From Nioella aestuarii (lineage in GTDB: Bacteria; Pseudomonadota; Alphaproteobacteria; Rhodobacterales; Rhodobacteraceae), in assembly GCF_050896395.1 (NCBI RefSeq), contig NZ_JBPBBA010000014.1:1-64000 (forward strand): a DNA stretch of 64,000 bases. The letters run 5' to 3'. Below the pieces are notes generated by a model. The model saw nothing but the letters and a program-made list of their open reading frames with translations, made no database searches and was not told where the DNA came from. How positions within the stretch are numbered: position 1 is the first letter of the stretch; the number at the start of each line of letters is the position of its first letter. A program made the position numbers and the translations under genes. This document shows, piece by piece, positions 1 to 10,476 of this stretch.

Positions 1-1489
1 CCCGGCCCGATCCCGGCACGCGCACACCATGATCCGCCAGCGCCGCCTTGGCCTCGGCTTCCGTCAGGGTTCGTGCGCCCACGGGATCCCCGGGCATCAG
101 CATCGGCTCCGGCACCGAACGCGCCTGCCCCAGCCATGCCCCCAGATCGAGTGCCGCCAGTGCCTCTCCCATCCCGGAAAACGGCACGATGCCCCGCGCC
201 ACGGCGCGATCGGCCACGGCTTCGGGCAGGGTTTCGGGCAAGCTCGCTAGGATGCACATGCGCTTGCCCGTCGCGGCTTGCGTATCGGCGATGGCTTCCA
301 CCACCTTGTGCCAGTCACTCGCGTCGCAGCGGTCTTCGCGCGGGAAGTCCAGCACCGCGCAGCCCATGGCCAGATCGCCTTGCATCATGGCGCTGAAACA
401 GCGCGTGGTTGCGGGCTGATCACCCCAGATATAGGTGTGGTAGTCCAAGGGGTTGGCCAGCGCTACCTTGGGTCCCAAAGCCTCTGCCAACGCCGCCCTC
501 TGCCCCGGTTCCAACGGCGGGAAAACCAGCCCGGTATCGATGCTCAGATCCGCCATCAGGCTCGCCTCGCCCCCCGAGCACGACAGCGACCCGATCCGGT
601 TCGACGCCAGCGGGCCTCCCACATGCAGCAGCTTCAGCGTCTCCAGCATCTCGGCCAGTGTCCGCGCCTGCGCTATGCCAAGCCGCGCAAGCAGGGCCCG
701 CCCCCCTGCATCGCTGCCCGCGACCGAGGCGGTATGCGACACCGTCGCCGCCCGCGCCTGTTCCGAAGCGCCAATCCGCACCGCAACAATCGGTTTGCCA
801 AGTTCGCGCGCCGTCGCGGCCAGCGCTTCAAACCCGCGCAGATCGGCAATCCCCTCGATATGCAGCCCAAGCGCCGTGACACGAGGATCGGCCAGCAACC
901 CCCGTCCCATCATAGCCAGGTCGGTTTGCGCCTGGTTTCCAGCCGTCATGATATAGGCAATCGGCAGCCCGCGCGCCTGCATCGACAGGTTGCAGGCGAT
1001 GTTGGAGCTTTGCGTGACAATCGCGACGCCGCTGTCGATCGGCACCAGCCCATGCTGGTCGGGCCACAACAAAGCCCCGTCCAGCGCATTGAGAAACCCG
1101 TAACAATTCGGCCCCAACACCGGCATATCCCCCGCTGCAGCGACCAAAGCACGCTGCAGCTCCGGCCCGTCCGCCAGCTCCGCCTCAGCTTCCGCAAAGC
1201 CGCTGGCAAAGCACACCGCCCCGCCCGCGCCCATGTTAGACAGCAGCGCCACGGTCTCGACGGTCACGTATCGGTTTACCCCGATAAATACCGCGTCCGG
1301 CACCCCCGGAAGGTCCTCCACCCGTGCAAACACCCGCAGGCCCGCCATCTCTGACCGGCTCGGATGCACCGGCCAAAGATCGCCCGCGAAACCGACCTTA
1401 CGGCATTCGCGCAATACATTTGCACACCACGCCCCACCCCCGATCACGGCGATGCTCGCTGGCCTAAGCAACCGGTTCAGATCACGCAC
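1..1489 (-). CDS. acyl-CoA synthetase, NDP-forming type (partial, 3' end outside window)
   Basis: This is a CoA ligase of the succinyl-CoA-synthetase/ADP-forming acyl-CoA synthetase superfamily. The minus-strand frame is open from a GTG at 1489 to the window edge (about 496 codons). An in-frame stop lies three codons upstream, and GAGGTGA sits 6 nt before the GTG. The N-terminal CoA-binding Rossmann domain starts IAVIGGGAW and has VLGPNCYGF near residue 121. The ligase-CoA domain has a likely phospho-histidine in ATVSHTASV near residue 250. The frame reaches the start of a probable ATP-grasp domain at the edge. It lies downstream of an acyl-CoA dehydrogenase on the same strand, which suggests activation and oxidation of one carboxylic acid. 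The substrate is not visible from the sequence. Confidence 0.85.
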   Translation of the reverse strand, partial: MRDLNRLLRPASIAVIGGGAWCANVLRECRKVGFAGDLWPVHPSRSEMAGLRVFARVEDLPGVPDAVFIGVNRYVTVETVALLSNMGAGGAVCFASGFAEAEAELADGPELQRALVAAAGDMPVLGPNCYGFLNALDGALLWPDQHGLVPIDSGVAIVTQSSNIACNLSMQARGLPIAYIMTAGNQAQTDLAMMGRGLLADPRVTALGLHIEGIADLRGFEALAATARELGKPIVAVRIGASEQARAATVSHTASVAGSDAGGRALLARLGIAQARTLAEMLETLKLLHVGGPLASNRIGSLSCSGGEASLMADLSIDTGLVFPPLEPGQRAALAEALGPKVALANPLDYHTYIWGDQPATTRCFSAMMQGDLAMGCAVLDFPREDRCDASDWHKVVEAIADTQAATGKRMCILASLPETLPEAVADRAVARGIVPFSGMGEALAALDLGAWLGQARSVPEPMLMPGDPVGARTLTEAEAKAALADHGVRVPGSGR

Positions 1490-1578
1490 GACGCTTCACC
1501 TCGCGACCATGTCTTTCTTCTATGCAAAAACACCCCGGGGGCGCCGCCGACAGACGACGAGGGCAGAGCCCCCCTCCC

Positions 1579-1595
1579 GCGGTCCGCAGGACCGC
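1579..1595. repeat. perfect inverted repeat between the two acyl-CoA genes
   Basis: The sequence GCGGTCC-GCA-GGACCGC forms a 7-bp stem with a 3-nt loop in the gap between the acyl-CoA dehydrogenase stop (1631) and the synthetase start (1489). No T-run follows on either strand. It could be a transcript-processing or partial termination hairpin, but no function is demonstrated. Confidence 0.4.
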
Positions 1596-1630
1596 GCGGA
1601 TCGACGCCGAAGGCGGCGAAATACCCGTCA

Positions 1631-2791
1631 TCATGCACCAAGCGGCCGGAAAAGCTCCCGGCTGATGATATGGCGTTGGATCTCGCTGGTCCCGTCCCAG
1701 ATCCGCTCCACCCGCGCATCGCGCCAGAACCGCTCAATCGGATAATCGCTCATCAGCCCCATGCCGCCATAGATTTGCAGCGCGGCATCGGTCACCCGCG
1801 CCAGCATCTCCGACGCATAGACCTTGGCCGAGGCGATCTCGCGGTTCGCGGGCAACCCCTGATCCAAGCGCCAGGCGGAGTTCAGCGTCAGCAGGTCCGC
1901 CGCGTCGATTTCCGTGATCATATCCGCAATCTGGAAGCTCACGCCCTGAAACTTGGCGATCTGCTGACCGAATTGTTCGCGCTCGGCGGCGTAGTTCAGC
2001 GCATAGTCAAAGACCCGCCGGGCACGGCCTACGCTCATCGTGGCGACGGTGATCCGCGTGGCATAAAGCCACTCATTCATCACCGCAAATCCACCGTCGA
2101 CCTCGCCCAGAACCTGCGCGTCCGGCAGACGGCAGTCGTCGAACTCCAGCACCATGTTCTTGTAGCCCCGATGACTGACGGATTTGTAGCCGTCGCGGAT
2201 GGTGAAACCAGGTGTGCCCCGGTCGACCAGAAACGCGGTGATCCGCTTTTTCGGGCCTTTCGGGGTCATGTCCTCGCCCGTGGCGATAAAGACGATGATG
2301 AAATCCGCATGGTCCGCGCCAGAGATGAAATGCTTGGTGCCATTCACCACCCAGTCACCACCATCGCGCACGGCAGAGCATTTCATCCCCCGCACGTCCG
2401 ACCCGGCACCGGGTTCCGTCATCGCCAGCGCGTCCATCCGTTCGCCGCGCACGGCGGGCAGCAGGTAGCGTTCCTTCTGCTCGCCCTCGCAGGCCATCAG
2501 GATGTTCTGCGGCCGCCCGAAGAAGTGGTTGAGCGCCATCGACCCGCGCCCCAGCTCCCGCTCCACAAGCGCGAATTCCAGGTGGCTCAGCCCCGCGCCG
2601 CCGACCTCCTCGGGAAAGTTACAGGCGTAGAAGCCAAGATCGATCGTCTTGCGCTTGATCTCATCAGCCACCTCTTTGGGCACTTCACCGGTGCGCTCAA
2701 CCGCGTCCTCATGCGGGTAGATTTCCTTCTCCACGAAGCTTCGCACGGTGGAGACGATCATCTCCTGTTCATCGGTCAGACCGAAATGCAT
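1631..2791 (-). CDS. acyl-CoA dehydrogenase
   Basis: This is an FAD-dependent acyl-CoA dehydrogenase of 386 residues that introduces the alpha-beta double bond in an acyl-CoA and passes electrons to ETF. The start MHFGLTDEQ was chosen because GGAGAAGG lies just upstream. The longer in-frame start at 2980 would run into the divergent regulator. Family signatures are AMTEPGAGSDVRGMK in the middle domain and the C-terminal IYGGMGLMSDYPIERFWRD followed by DGTSEIQR. The gene precedes the CoA ligase gene with a 141-bp gap and diverges from the GlxA-type regulator at 2841. That regulator is a plausible controller. The substrate is not deducible from sequence. Confidence 0.92.
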   Translation of the reverse strand: MHFGLTDEQEMIVSTVRSFVEKEIYPHEDAVERTGEVPKEVADEIKRKTIDLGFYACNFPEEVGGAGLSHLEFALVERELGRGSMALNHFFGRPQNILMACEGEQKERYLLPAVRGERMDALAMTEPGAGSDVRGMKCSAVRDGGDWVVNGTKHFISGADHADFIIVFIATGEDMTPKGPKKRITAFLVDRGTPGFTIRDGYKSVSHRGYKNMVLEFDDCRLPDAQVLGEVDGGFAVMNEWLYATRITVATMSVGRARRVFDYALNYAAEREQFGQQIAKFQGVSFQIADMITEIDAADLLTLNSAWRLDQGLPANREIASAKVYASEMLARVTDAALQIYGGMGLMSDYPIERFWRDARVERIWDGTSEIQRHIISRELFRPLGA

Positions 2792-2840
2792 GGGCCTTCT
2801 CCCTTGTCCTGTTGGTCTGACTATGGAAGATGCGCATTGA

Positions 2841-3812
2841 ATGATCATGCAGAATTGGCCGCATCCCGTGCACAAATCGCAACAGATTATGCCGCCTCGC
2901 AGCATCGGTGTGCTGCTGTTTCCGGCGTTTTCCAACCATTGCCTTGCCAATGCGGTGGAACCGCTGCGCGGGGCGAACATGCTGTCGCGCAGGGCGCTTT
3001 ACGACTGGCAGTTCCTCAGCCTCGATGGCTCCGGCGTGGCTTCGTCGTCCGGGCTGACCGTACAGCCTCAGGCGCGGCTTTCCGATCATCCCGGCGGCGA
3101 CTACCTGCTTGTCATGCCTAGCTATGATTTCGAGCGTCACGCCACCCCCGCCCTCGCGCGCGCCCTCAGGGCAGCGGCAGGGCGGTACAGGACCGTGATC
3201 GGCCTTGATACCGGCAGCTACCTCATGGCTGCGGCAGGGCTGCTGGACGGGCGGCGCGCAACGATCCATTGGGACGAGCTGGAAAATCTTGCCGAAAGCT
3301 TTCCCGATGTGACCGTGACCGAGGACCGGTTCGTGATTGACGGCAACCGCATCACCTGCGGCGGCACCACCACCACGTTTGAATTGATGCTTCATCTGAT
3401 CGACGCCCACCACGGCGCGATGCTGCGGCTGGAGGTGGCGGCACTATTCATGCATGGCGAGGCAGATCCCCGTGCCGATCCGCTCACGCGCCTGCCTCGC
3501 GACCGGCTTGTGCAGGCTGCCGTTTCGATCATGCGCCGAAATATAGAGGCGCCTTTGCCAGTGGGGGAAATCGCCGCGCGTTTGTCCCTGAGCCAACGCG
3601 GATTGGAGGCGCATTTCGCTCGTGAAACCGCCATGTCTCCCCGCGCCGTCTATACGGCATTGAGGCTTCGGCAGGCGCGGCTGCTGGCAGAGCGCACGAC
3701 GCTTTCCGTGGCCGAGATCGCCACGCGCTGCGGCTATGCCGATGCAAGCGCCATGACCCGCGCCTTTCGCCGCGAATTCGGCCACCCGCCAAGCAGCCTT
3801 CGACGCAGCTAA
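2841..3812 (+). CDS. GlxA-family transcriptional regulator (DJ-1/PfpI + AraC HTH)
   Basis: This is a cytoplasmic regulator of 323 residues. It has an N-terminal DJ-1/PfpI-like domain (about 15-190, IGVLLFPAFSNHCLANAVE, and IGLDTGSYLMAAAGLL around the nucleophile-elbow position) and a C-terminal AraC double HTH (about 225-320, ending GYADASAMTRAFRREFG). In this family the amidotransferase-like domain serves as a ligand sensor. The Cys usual at the elbow is replaced by Thr/Gly, so it is not expected to be an enzyme. Starts at 2841, 2847 and 2889 are possible. GGAAGA precedes 2841. It diverges from the acyl-CoA dehydrogenase with only 49 bp between starts, so shared promoter control is likely. 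Confidence 0.88.
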   Translation: MIMQNWPHPVHKSQQIMPPRSIGVLLFPAFSNHCLANAVEPLRGANMLSRRALYDWQFLSLDGSGVASSSGLTVQPQARLSDHPGGDYLLVMPSYDFERHATPALARALRAAAGRYRTVIGLDTGSYLMAAAGLLDGRRATIHWDELENLAESFPDVTVTEDRFVIDGNRITCGGTTTTFELMLHLIDAHHGAMLRLEVAALFMHGEADPRADPLTRLPRDRLVQAAVSIMRRNIEAPLPVGEIAARLSLSQRGLEAHFARETAMSPRAVYTALRLRQARLLAERTTLSVAEIATRCGYADASAMTRAFRREFGHPPSSLRRS

Positions 3813-3887
3813 GCCAATCACCTGCAATAAGGCTTGCCATATCGCTGTTTCCCGCCGGATAGTGAACATTGTCAACCTGGAGGTTCC

Positions 3888-4571
3888 ATGTCTGCCCGCA
3901 CGCTGTGCAGCCTGGCTCTGGCCATTTGCGTTACCTCGGCAAGCGTCAGCGCCGATCCCCTGCCCTGCCCTGATCCGCGCTTCGTGACCGATGCCCCGGA
4001 CATGGCGCAGCACACCATGATCTGTGCCATCAGTTCAGAGAACGCAGCCCGGATGGAAAGCTGCGGGCTTACACTTGCCCGGCCGCTGCTGATCGAAATC
4101 GTTGAAACAGTCGAGCATCCGATCGCCGATTGCCTCGCAGCCTTCGACTGCGCACATGACCGCATACGCGTCACCGACCCCGCGCGATATCCCGAGCGCA
4201 TTCCCTCTGCCGAACCTTATGCCGATCTGCCGCCCGACATCTTGCTGGGGGCGCTGCTGACCCATGAACTTGCCCACGCAACGGTGGAACACAGCACGCC
4301 GGACCATGCCATCGCGCCCGTTGATCACGAATACATCGCCGCAGCAATGGAGCTGGATACGCTGCCACCCGAATGGCGCCAGCACCTGCTGGACCGGGCC
4401 GGAATCGACACGCCACTCGCGGGACTGATCAACATTTGGATATACCGGCTGGAACCGCGCCGCTTTTCCGCCAATGCATGGTTGCACTTCTCGGACCCGG
4501 CCCATGGCTGTGATCTGGTGGCACGCATTACCTCGGGCAGGTTCAGCTTCGCGGCAAGCCCTGCCGAGTGA
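3888..4571 (+). CDS. secreted protein with HExxH zinc-peptidase-like motif
   Basis: This is a 227-residue protein of unknown function. Residues 1-22 form a Sec signal peptide (positively charged start, hydrophobic core, Ala-x-Ala end before DPLPCPDP). The start at 3888 is preferred over an upstream in-frame ATG at 3834 because it gives the signal peptide and is preceded by TGGAGG. A single LTHELAHATVEH segment near residues 123-134 has the HExxH arrangement of zinc metallopeptidases, with a further His three residues on. Several Cys residues suggest disulfides in the periplasm. It lies between the GlxA regulator and kynA on the same strand, with 86 bp before kynA. Peptidase activity is inferred from the motif only. 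Confidence 0.75.
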   Translation: MSARTLCSLALAICVTSASVSADPLPCPDPRFVTDAPDMAQHTMICAISSENAARMESCGLTLARPLLIEIVETVEHPIADCLAAFDCAHDRIRVTDPARYPERIPSAEPYADLPPDILLGALLTHELAHATVEHSTPDHAIAPVDHEYIAAAMELDTLPPEWRQHLLDRAGIDTPLAGLINIWIYRLEPRRFSANAWLHFSDPAHGCDLVARITSGRFSFAASPAE

Positions 4572-4657
4572 GTTATTTTAAGCTTGAAACAAATGCGGAT
4601 CAATCCTAGGGTCCCGGCCAACGAGACTCGCGTGCGTCATATTTCAGGAGGCTCGCC

Positions 4658-5494
4658 ATGAGCGACCAAGCCTATAACCCCGGCAGCGACGGCGCTCAGA
4701 TGGATTTCCGCGCCGCCATGTCCTACGGCGACTACCTGCATCTCGACGGCATCCTACAAGCGCAACACCCGCTGTCCGACGCCCATGACGAGATGCTGTT
4801 CATCATCCAGCACCAAACCAGCGAACTGTGGATGAAACTGGCGATCCATGAACTATCCGCCGCGCGGGACGCACTACACGCGGGACAAATGTCGCAAATG
4901 TTCAAGATGCTTGCACGAGTTGCGCGGATCTTCGAGCAGCTGAACAACGCCTGGGACGTGCTGCGCACCATGACGCCCGCCGATTATACGCGGTTTCGGA
5001 AAGCGCTTGGGCCGTCGTCGGGATTTCAGTCCTATCAGTACCGGCTGATCGAATTCGTTCTGGGCAACCGCAACCCTAATATGGTCAAACCCCACGCCCA
5101 TGTGCCGGGTGTGGCGGCCATATTGGAGGCTGAACTGGCCCGCCCCAGCTTCTATGACGAAGTGGTCGCGATGCTTTTCGCAGAGGTGGATGGGCCGGAC
5201 CCCGCCCCAGCCCCGCAACTGGACACGCCGCACAGCGCGCGGCCCGAAATCCAGGCGCACTGGAAGACCGTATATGAAAACGTTGACCAGCACTGGACGC
5301 TCTATGAGCTGGGTGAAAAGCTGGTTGACCTAGAAGATTACTTCCGCCGCTGGCGCTTCAATCATGTGACCACCGTGGAACGTGTCATCGGCTTCAAGCG
5401 CGGCACCGGCGGCACATCGGGCGTGCAATACCTGCGCCGGATGCTAGAGGTGGAGCTGTTCCCAGAGCTCTGGCATGTCAGAGGAGACCTGTAA
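4658..5494 (+). CDS. kynA: tryptophan 2,3-dioxygenase
   Basis: This is a heme enzyme that opens the indole ring of L-tryptophan to N-formylkynurenine, the first step of the kynurenine route. The 278-residue length is normal for bacterial TDO. Signatures are HQTSELWMKL (about 52-61), RRWRFNHVTTV with the probable axial heme ligand His236, and the substrate loop FKRGTGGTSG (246-255). A strong AGGAGG lies 8 nt before the ATG. The stop is one base ahead of the kynureninase ATG at 5496, so the two are translationally coupled. No kynurenine formamidase gene is adjacent. Confidence 0.97.
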   Translation: MSDQAYNPGSDGAQMDFRAAMSYGDYLHLDGILQAQHPLSDAHDEMLFIIQHQTSELWMKLAIHELSAARDALHAGQMSQMFKMLARVARIFEQLNNAWDVLRTMTPADYTRFRKALGPSSGFQSYQYRLIEFVLGNRNPNMVKPHAHVPGVAAILEAELARPSFYDEVVAMLFAEVDGPDPAPAPQLDTPHSARPEIQAHWKTVYENVDQHWTLYELGEKLVDLEDYFRRWRFNHVTTVERVIGFKRGTGGTSGVQYLRRMLEVELFPELWHVRGDL

Positions 5495-5495
5495 C

Positions 5496-6689
5496 ATGGG
5501 CGTATCCCTGCCCCGTGAAGACCTGTTCGAGATCCCAGAGGGGGTGATCTATCTGGATGGCAACTCGCTTGGCGTCCTGCCCAAAGGGGCCGCCGCGCGC
5601 GCCACGGAAGTGATTGATCAGGAATGGGGACAGCAGTTGATCCGCGCGTGGAACACGGCGGGCTGGATGGACCTGCCCCGCGTGGTGGGCGACCGGATCG
5701 GGCAGCTGATCGGCGCGCCTGCGGGGTCCGTTGCCACCGGAGACACGCTGTCGATCAAGGTTTATCAGGCCCTCGCAGCGGCGCTGAAAATGCGCCCTGA
5801 CCGGCGGGTTATCCTTTCGGATAACGGCAACTTCCCCTCCGATCTTTATATGGCGCAGGGGCTGATCGGTACCATCGACAAGGGGTATGAGCTGCGCACG
5901 CCATCGCCTCAGGACGTGGCGGATGCCATCACCGAGGACGTGGCCGTCGTCATGCTGACCCATGTGGATTACCGGTCAGGCCGGATGCACGACATGAAAG
6001 CGATCACCGAAAAGGCCCATGCAATGGGTGCCGTGATGATCTGGGATCTGGCGCATTCGGCAGGCGCGGTCCCGGTGGACATGGCGGCCAGCAACGCCGA
6101 ATTCGCCGTGGGATGTAGCTATAAATACCTCAACGGCGGCCCCGGCGCGCCCGCCTTCATCTACGCTCGCCCGGACATCATCGAGGGCGTGGAACCGGCA
6201 CTGTCCGGCTGGCTTGGCCATGACGCGCCTTTTTCCATGGAACTTGGATACCGCCCCGCAATGTCCACGGAACGCCTGCGCGTCGGCACACCGCCCATCC
6301 TGCAACTGGCGGTGCTGCAAGAGGCGCTGAAAGCGTGGGACGGGGTGGATATGGCCGACCTGCGCGCAGCCTCCATCGCCCTGTCGGAACGCTTCGTCGC
6401 CGAGGTCACCGCCCGCTGTCCCACCCTGCGGCTTGCGTCCCCAACCGACCCTGCCACGCGCGGCAGCCAGGTCTCGTTCGGGTTCGAACACGGCTATGCC
6501 GCGATGCAGGCCCTGATCGCGCGCGGTGTCATCGGCGATTTCCGCGCCCCCGATATCATGCGCTTCGGCTTCACCCCGCTGTATCTGGACGAGGCCGATG
6601 TTGTCCGCGCCGCCGAGATCTTGGGCGACGTCATCAACGACAAGATCTACGAGGCGCCCGAATACCAGACCCGGTCCCGCGTCACCTGA
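5496..6689 (+). CDS. kynU: kynureninase
   Basis: This is a PLP enzyme that cleaves kynurenine (or 3-hydroxykynurenine) to anthranilate (or 3-hydroxyanthranilate) and alanine. The product is 397 residues from the ATG at 5496. An alternative ATG at 5475 overlaps kynA by 20 bp. GGAG at 5481-5484 could serve either, but fits 5496 better. MIWDLAHSAGAVPV holds the cofactor-ring Asp184, and CSYKYLNGGPG holds the Schiff-base Lys210. Fold type I layout and length match the family. With kynA it makes a two-gene tryptophan-to-anthranilate operon. The formamidase step must be supplied from elsewhere. Confidence 0.96.
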   Translation: MGVSLPREDLFEIPEGVIYLDGNSLGVLPKGAAARATEVIDQEWGQQLIRAWNTAGWMDLPRVVGDRIGQLIGAPAGSVATGDTLSIKVYQALAAALKMRPDRRVILSDNGNFPSDLYMAQGLIGTIDKGYELRTPSPQDVADAITEDVAVVMLTHVDYRSGRMHDMKAITEKAHAMGAVMIWDLAHSAGAVPVDMAASNAEFAVGCSYKYLNGGPGAPAFIYARPDIIEGVEPALSGWLGHDAPFSMELGYRPAMSTERLRVGTPPILQLAVLQEALKAWDGVDMADLRAASIALSERFVAEVTARCPTLRLASPTDPATRGSQVSFGFEHGYAAMQALIARGVIGDFRAPDIMRFGFTPLYLDEADVVRAAEILGDVINDKIYEAPEYQTRSRVT

Positions 6690-6806
6690 TCCATCACTGC
6701 CACGCCGATGAAACACCGACCGCGCCAAAACGCGCGCCTTTGTCCTGTTGATCAATCGCGCGGGCTGATTTAGGCGAGGGGCGAAGCAAATCACGGCGAA
6801 TCCTCC

Positions 6807-6864
6807 GGGTTCCCTCTGACGCCGCTCAACATCGCCCCGCCCGGGGCTGGCGTGACAGGGACCC
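6807..6864 (+). promoter_or_regulatory. structured 5' leader hairpin of icd
   Basis: Left arm 6807-6823 (GGGTTCCCTCTGACGCC) and right arm 6849-6864 (GGCGTGACAGGGACCC) pair over about 14 of 16 positions, with one bulge and two mismatches. They enclose a second perfect hairpin, GCCCC-GCCC-GGGGC at 6834-6847. The structure ends 32 nt before the icd ATG, so it lies in the untranslated leader if transcription starts upstream. No T-run follows, so it does not look like a terminator. It could be an RNA regulatory element or simply a stable leader. This is inference from pairing alone. Confidence 0.45.
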
Positions 6865-6896
6865 ACCCCTCTGAACTTTGAAAAAGGGACCGGACC

Positions 6897-9110
<2,214 letters not shown>

Positions 9111-9130
9111 GTCTCGCAGACCCGATCCCA

Positions 9131-9163
9131 AAGGCCGCCCGCTCCCCGCAGGCGGCCTTTTTC
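9131..9163 (+). terminator. rho-independent terminator of icd
   Basis: A 9-bp stem AAGGCCGCC / GGCGGCCTT with an 11-nt loop is followed by a T-rich run (TTTTTCC). It begins 21 nt after the icd stop codon, the classic position for an intrinsic terminator. Confidence 0.9.
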
Positions 9164-9277
9164 CTTCTTCTTTGCCCCAATACTCCCGCCGGAGGCATCT
9201 GTCCCATCCACCGGCGATCCGCCTGACCCCAAGACCGTCCCTCGCCCCGCATCCGCGGCAGCACGCGCCGAGGAGGT

Positions 9278-9293
9278 CCCCGCGCAAGCGGGG
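9278..9293 (+). promoter_or_regulatory. GNRA-tetraloop hairpin upstream of mtnA
   Basis: CCCCGC-GCAA-GCGGGG is a perfect 6-bp stem capped by a GCAA tetraloop, about 90 nt before the mtnA ATG. The placement suits a 5' leader element. No known riboswitch consensus (for example SAM classes) was recognised around it, so function is unassigned. Confidence 0.35.
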
Positions 9294-9381
9294 GGTGACG
9301 AGGCGCGTTCCCCGGTCGGCGTGCCAACGGCACGGCGAAACCCGCTTGACCCCTCCGCCGCCCCGGCCCAAGCATGACGGC

Positions 9382-10476
9382 ATGAAAGTGAACGGTACCC
9401 CCTTCCGGTCCCTGTGGTGGGATCAAGATGCAGGCGCGCTGCAGATCATCGACCAGCGCTGGCTCCCGCATGAGTTCCGCATCCAGCAGCTCAATAGCCT
9501 CGCGGATTACTGCACGGCGATCACCGACATGCATGTGCGCGGTGCGCCCCTGATAGGCGCGACAGCTGCCTACGGCATGGCTTTTGCGCTTCGCGAAGAT
9601 CCGTCAGACAGCGCCATGCAGGCCGCCTATGACCAGCTCCACGCCACCCGACCCACGGCGATCAATCTCAGATGGGCACTCGACCGGGCCAGCGCGGCCA
9701 TGCGGCCCCTTACCCCGACACATCGCGCCGAGGCCGCTCTTCAGCTGGCCCATCACATCGCCGATGAGGATGTCGAGATCAACCGCCGCATCGGCACTCA
9801 TGGCCTCGCCCTCATCCGCGCCATCGCCGAAACCAAACCGGCAGGCGAGCCCGTGCGCCTGCTGACCCATTGCAACGCCGGCTGGATCGCCACCGTCGAC
9901 TGGGGCACCGCCACCAGCCCGATGTACCAGGCCCATGACGCCGGGATCCCGATCCATGTCTGGGTCGATGAAACCCGGCCCCGCAACCAGGGCGCGCTGA
10001 CGGCATGGGAGCTTGGCAGCCACGGCATCTCGCACAGCTACATCACCGACAATGCGGGCGGGCATCTGATGCAGCACGGGCAGGTCGATATGGTCATCAC
10101 CGGCACCGACCGGACAACCCGCGCGGGTGACGTCTGCAACAAGATCGGCACCTATCTCAAGGCGCTCGCCGCCCGTGACAACGGCGTGCCCTTCTACGTC
10201 GCCCTGCCCTCACCCACCATCGACTGGACCGTGTCCGATGGCATTGCAGAGATCCCGATAGAGGACCGCCCGGAACACGAAATCACCCATGTTCAGGGGC
10301 GCGCCCAACATGGCATCGCCACTGTTCAGGTTACCCCCGAAGGCACACCGGGCGGCAACCCCGCCTTCGACGTCACACCCGCCCGGCTTGTCACCGGTTT
10401 GATCACCGAACGCGGTATTTGCGAGGCGTCCGAAGCAGGGCTTGCCGGGCTCTTTCCTGACATGGCCGCGCGATGA
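9382..10476 (+). CDS. mtnA: S-methyl-5-thioribose-1-phosphate isomerase
   Basis: This aldose-ketose isomerase acts on methylthioribose-1-phosphate (and probably 5-deoxyribose-1-phosphate), giving the corresponding ribulose-1-phosphate. The 364-residue product starts MKVNGTPFRSLWW. The upstream in-frame ATG at 9172 adds a low-complexity leader and was rejected. MHVRGAPLIGA (50-60), the likely catalytic Cys164 in LLTHCNAG and Asp243 in TGTDRTTRAGD match the MtnA/eIF2B-like family. The stop overlaps the ATG of the class II aldolase gene (ATGA), so the two act in sequence. No mtnK, mtnP, mtnB or mtnD is present nearby. Confidence 0.95.
   Translation: MKVNGTPFRSLWWDQDAGALQIIDQRWLPHEFRIQQLNSLADYCTAITDMHVRGAPLIGATAAYGMAFALREDPSDSAMQAAYDQLHATRPTAINLRWALDRASAAMRPLTPTHRAEAALQLAHHIADEDVEINRRIGTHGLALIRAIAETKPAGEPVRLLTHCNAGWIATVDWGTATSPMYQAHDAGIPIHVWVDETRPRNQGALTAWELGSHGISHSYITDNAGGHLMQHGQVDMVITGTDRTTRAGDVCNKIGTYLKALAARDNGVPFYVALPSPTIDWTVSDGIAEIPIEDRPEHEITHVQGRAQHGIATVQVTPEGTPGGNPAFDVTPARLVTGLITERGICEASEAGLAGLFPDMAAR

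Noticed and set aside
278..3121. Long plus-strand open frames opposite the CoA ligase and acyl-CoA dehydrogenase genes
   Set aside because: They are antisense shadows. The minus-strand frames carry complete family motifs and ribosome sites, while these read as Arg/Pro/His-rich sequence without any domain.
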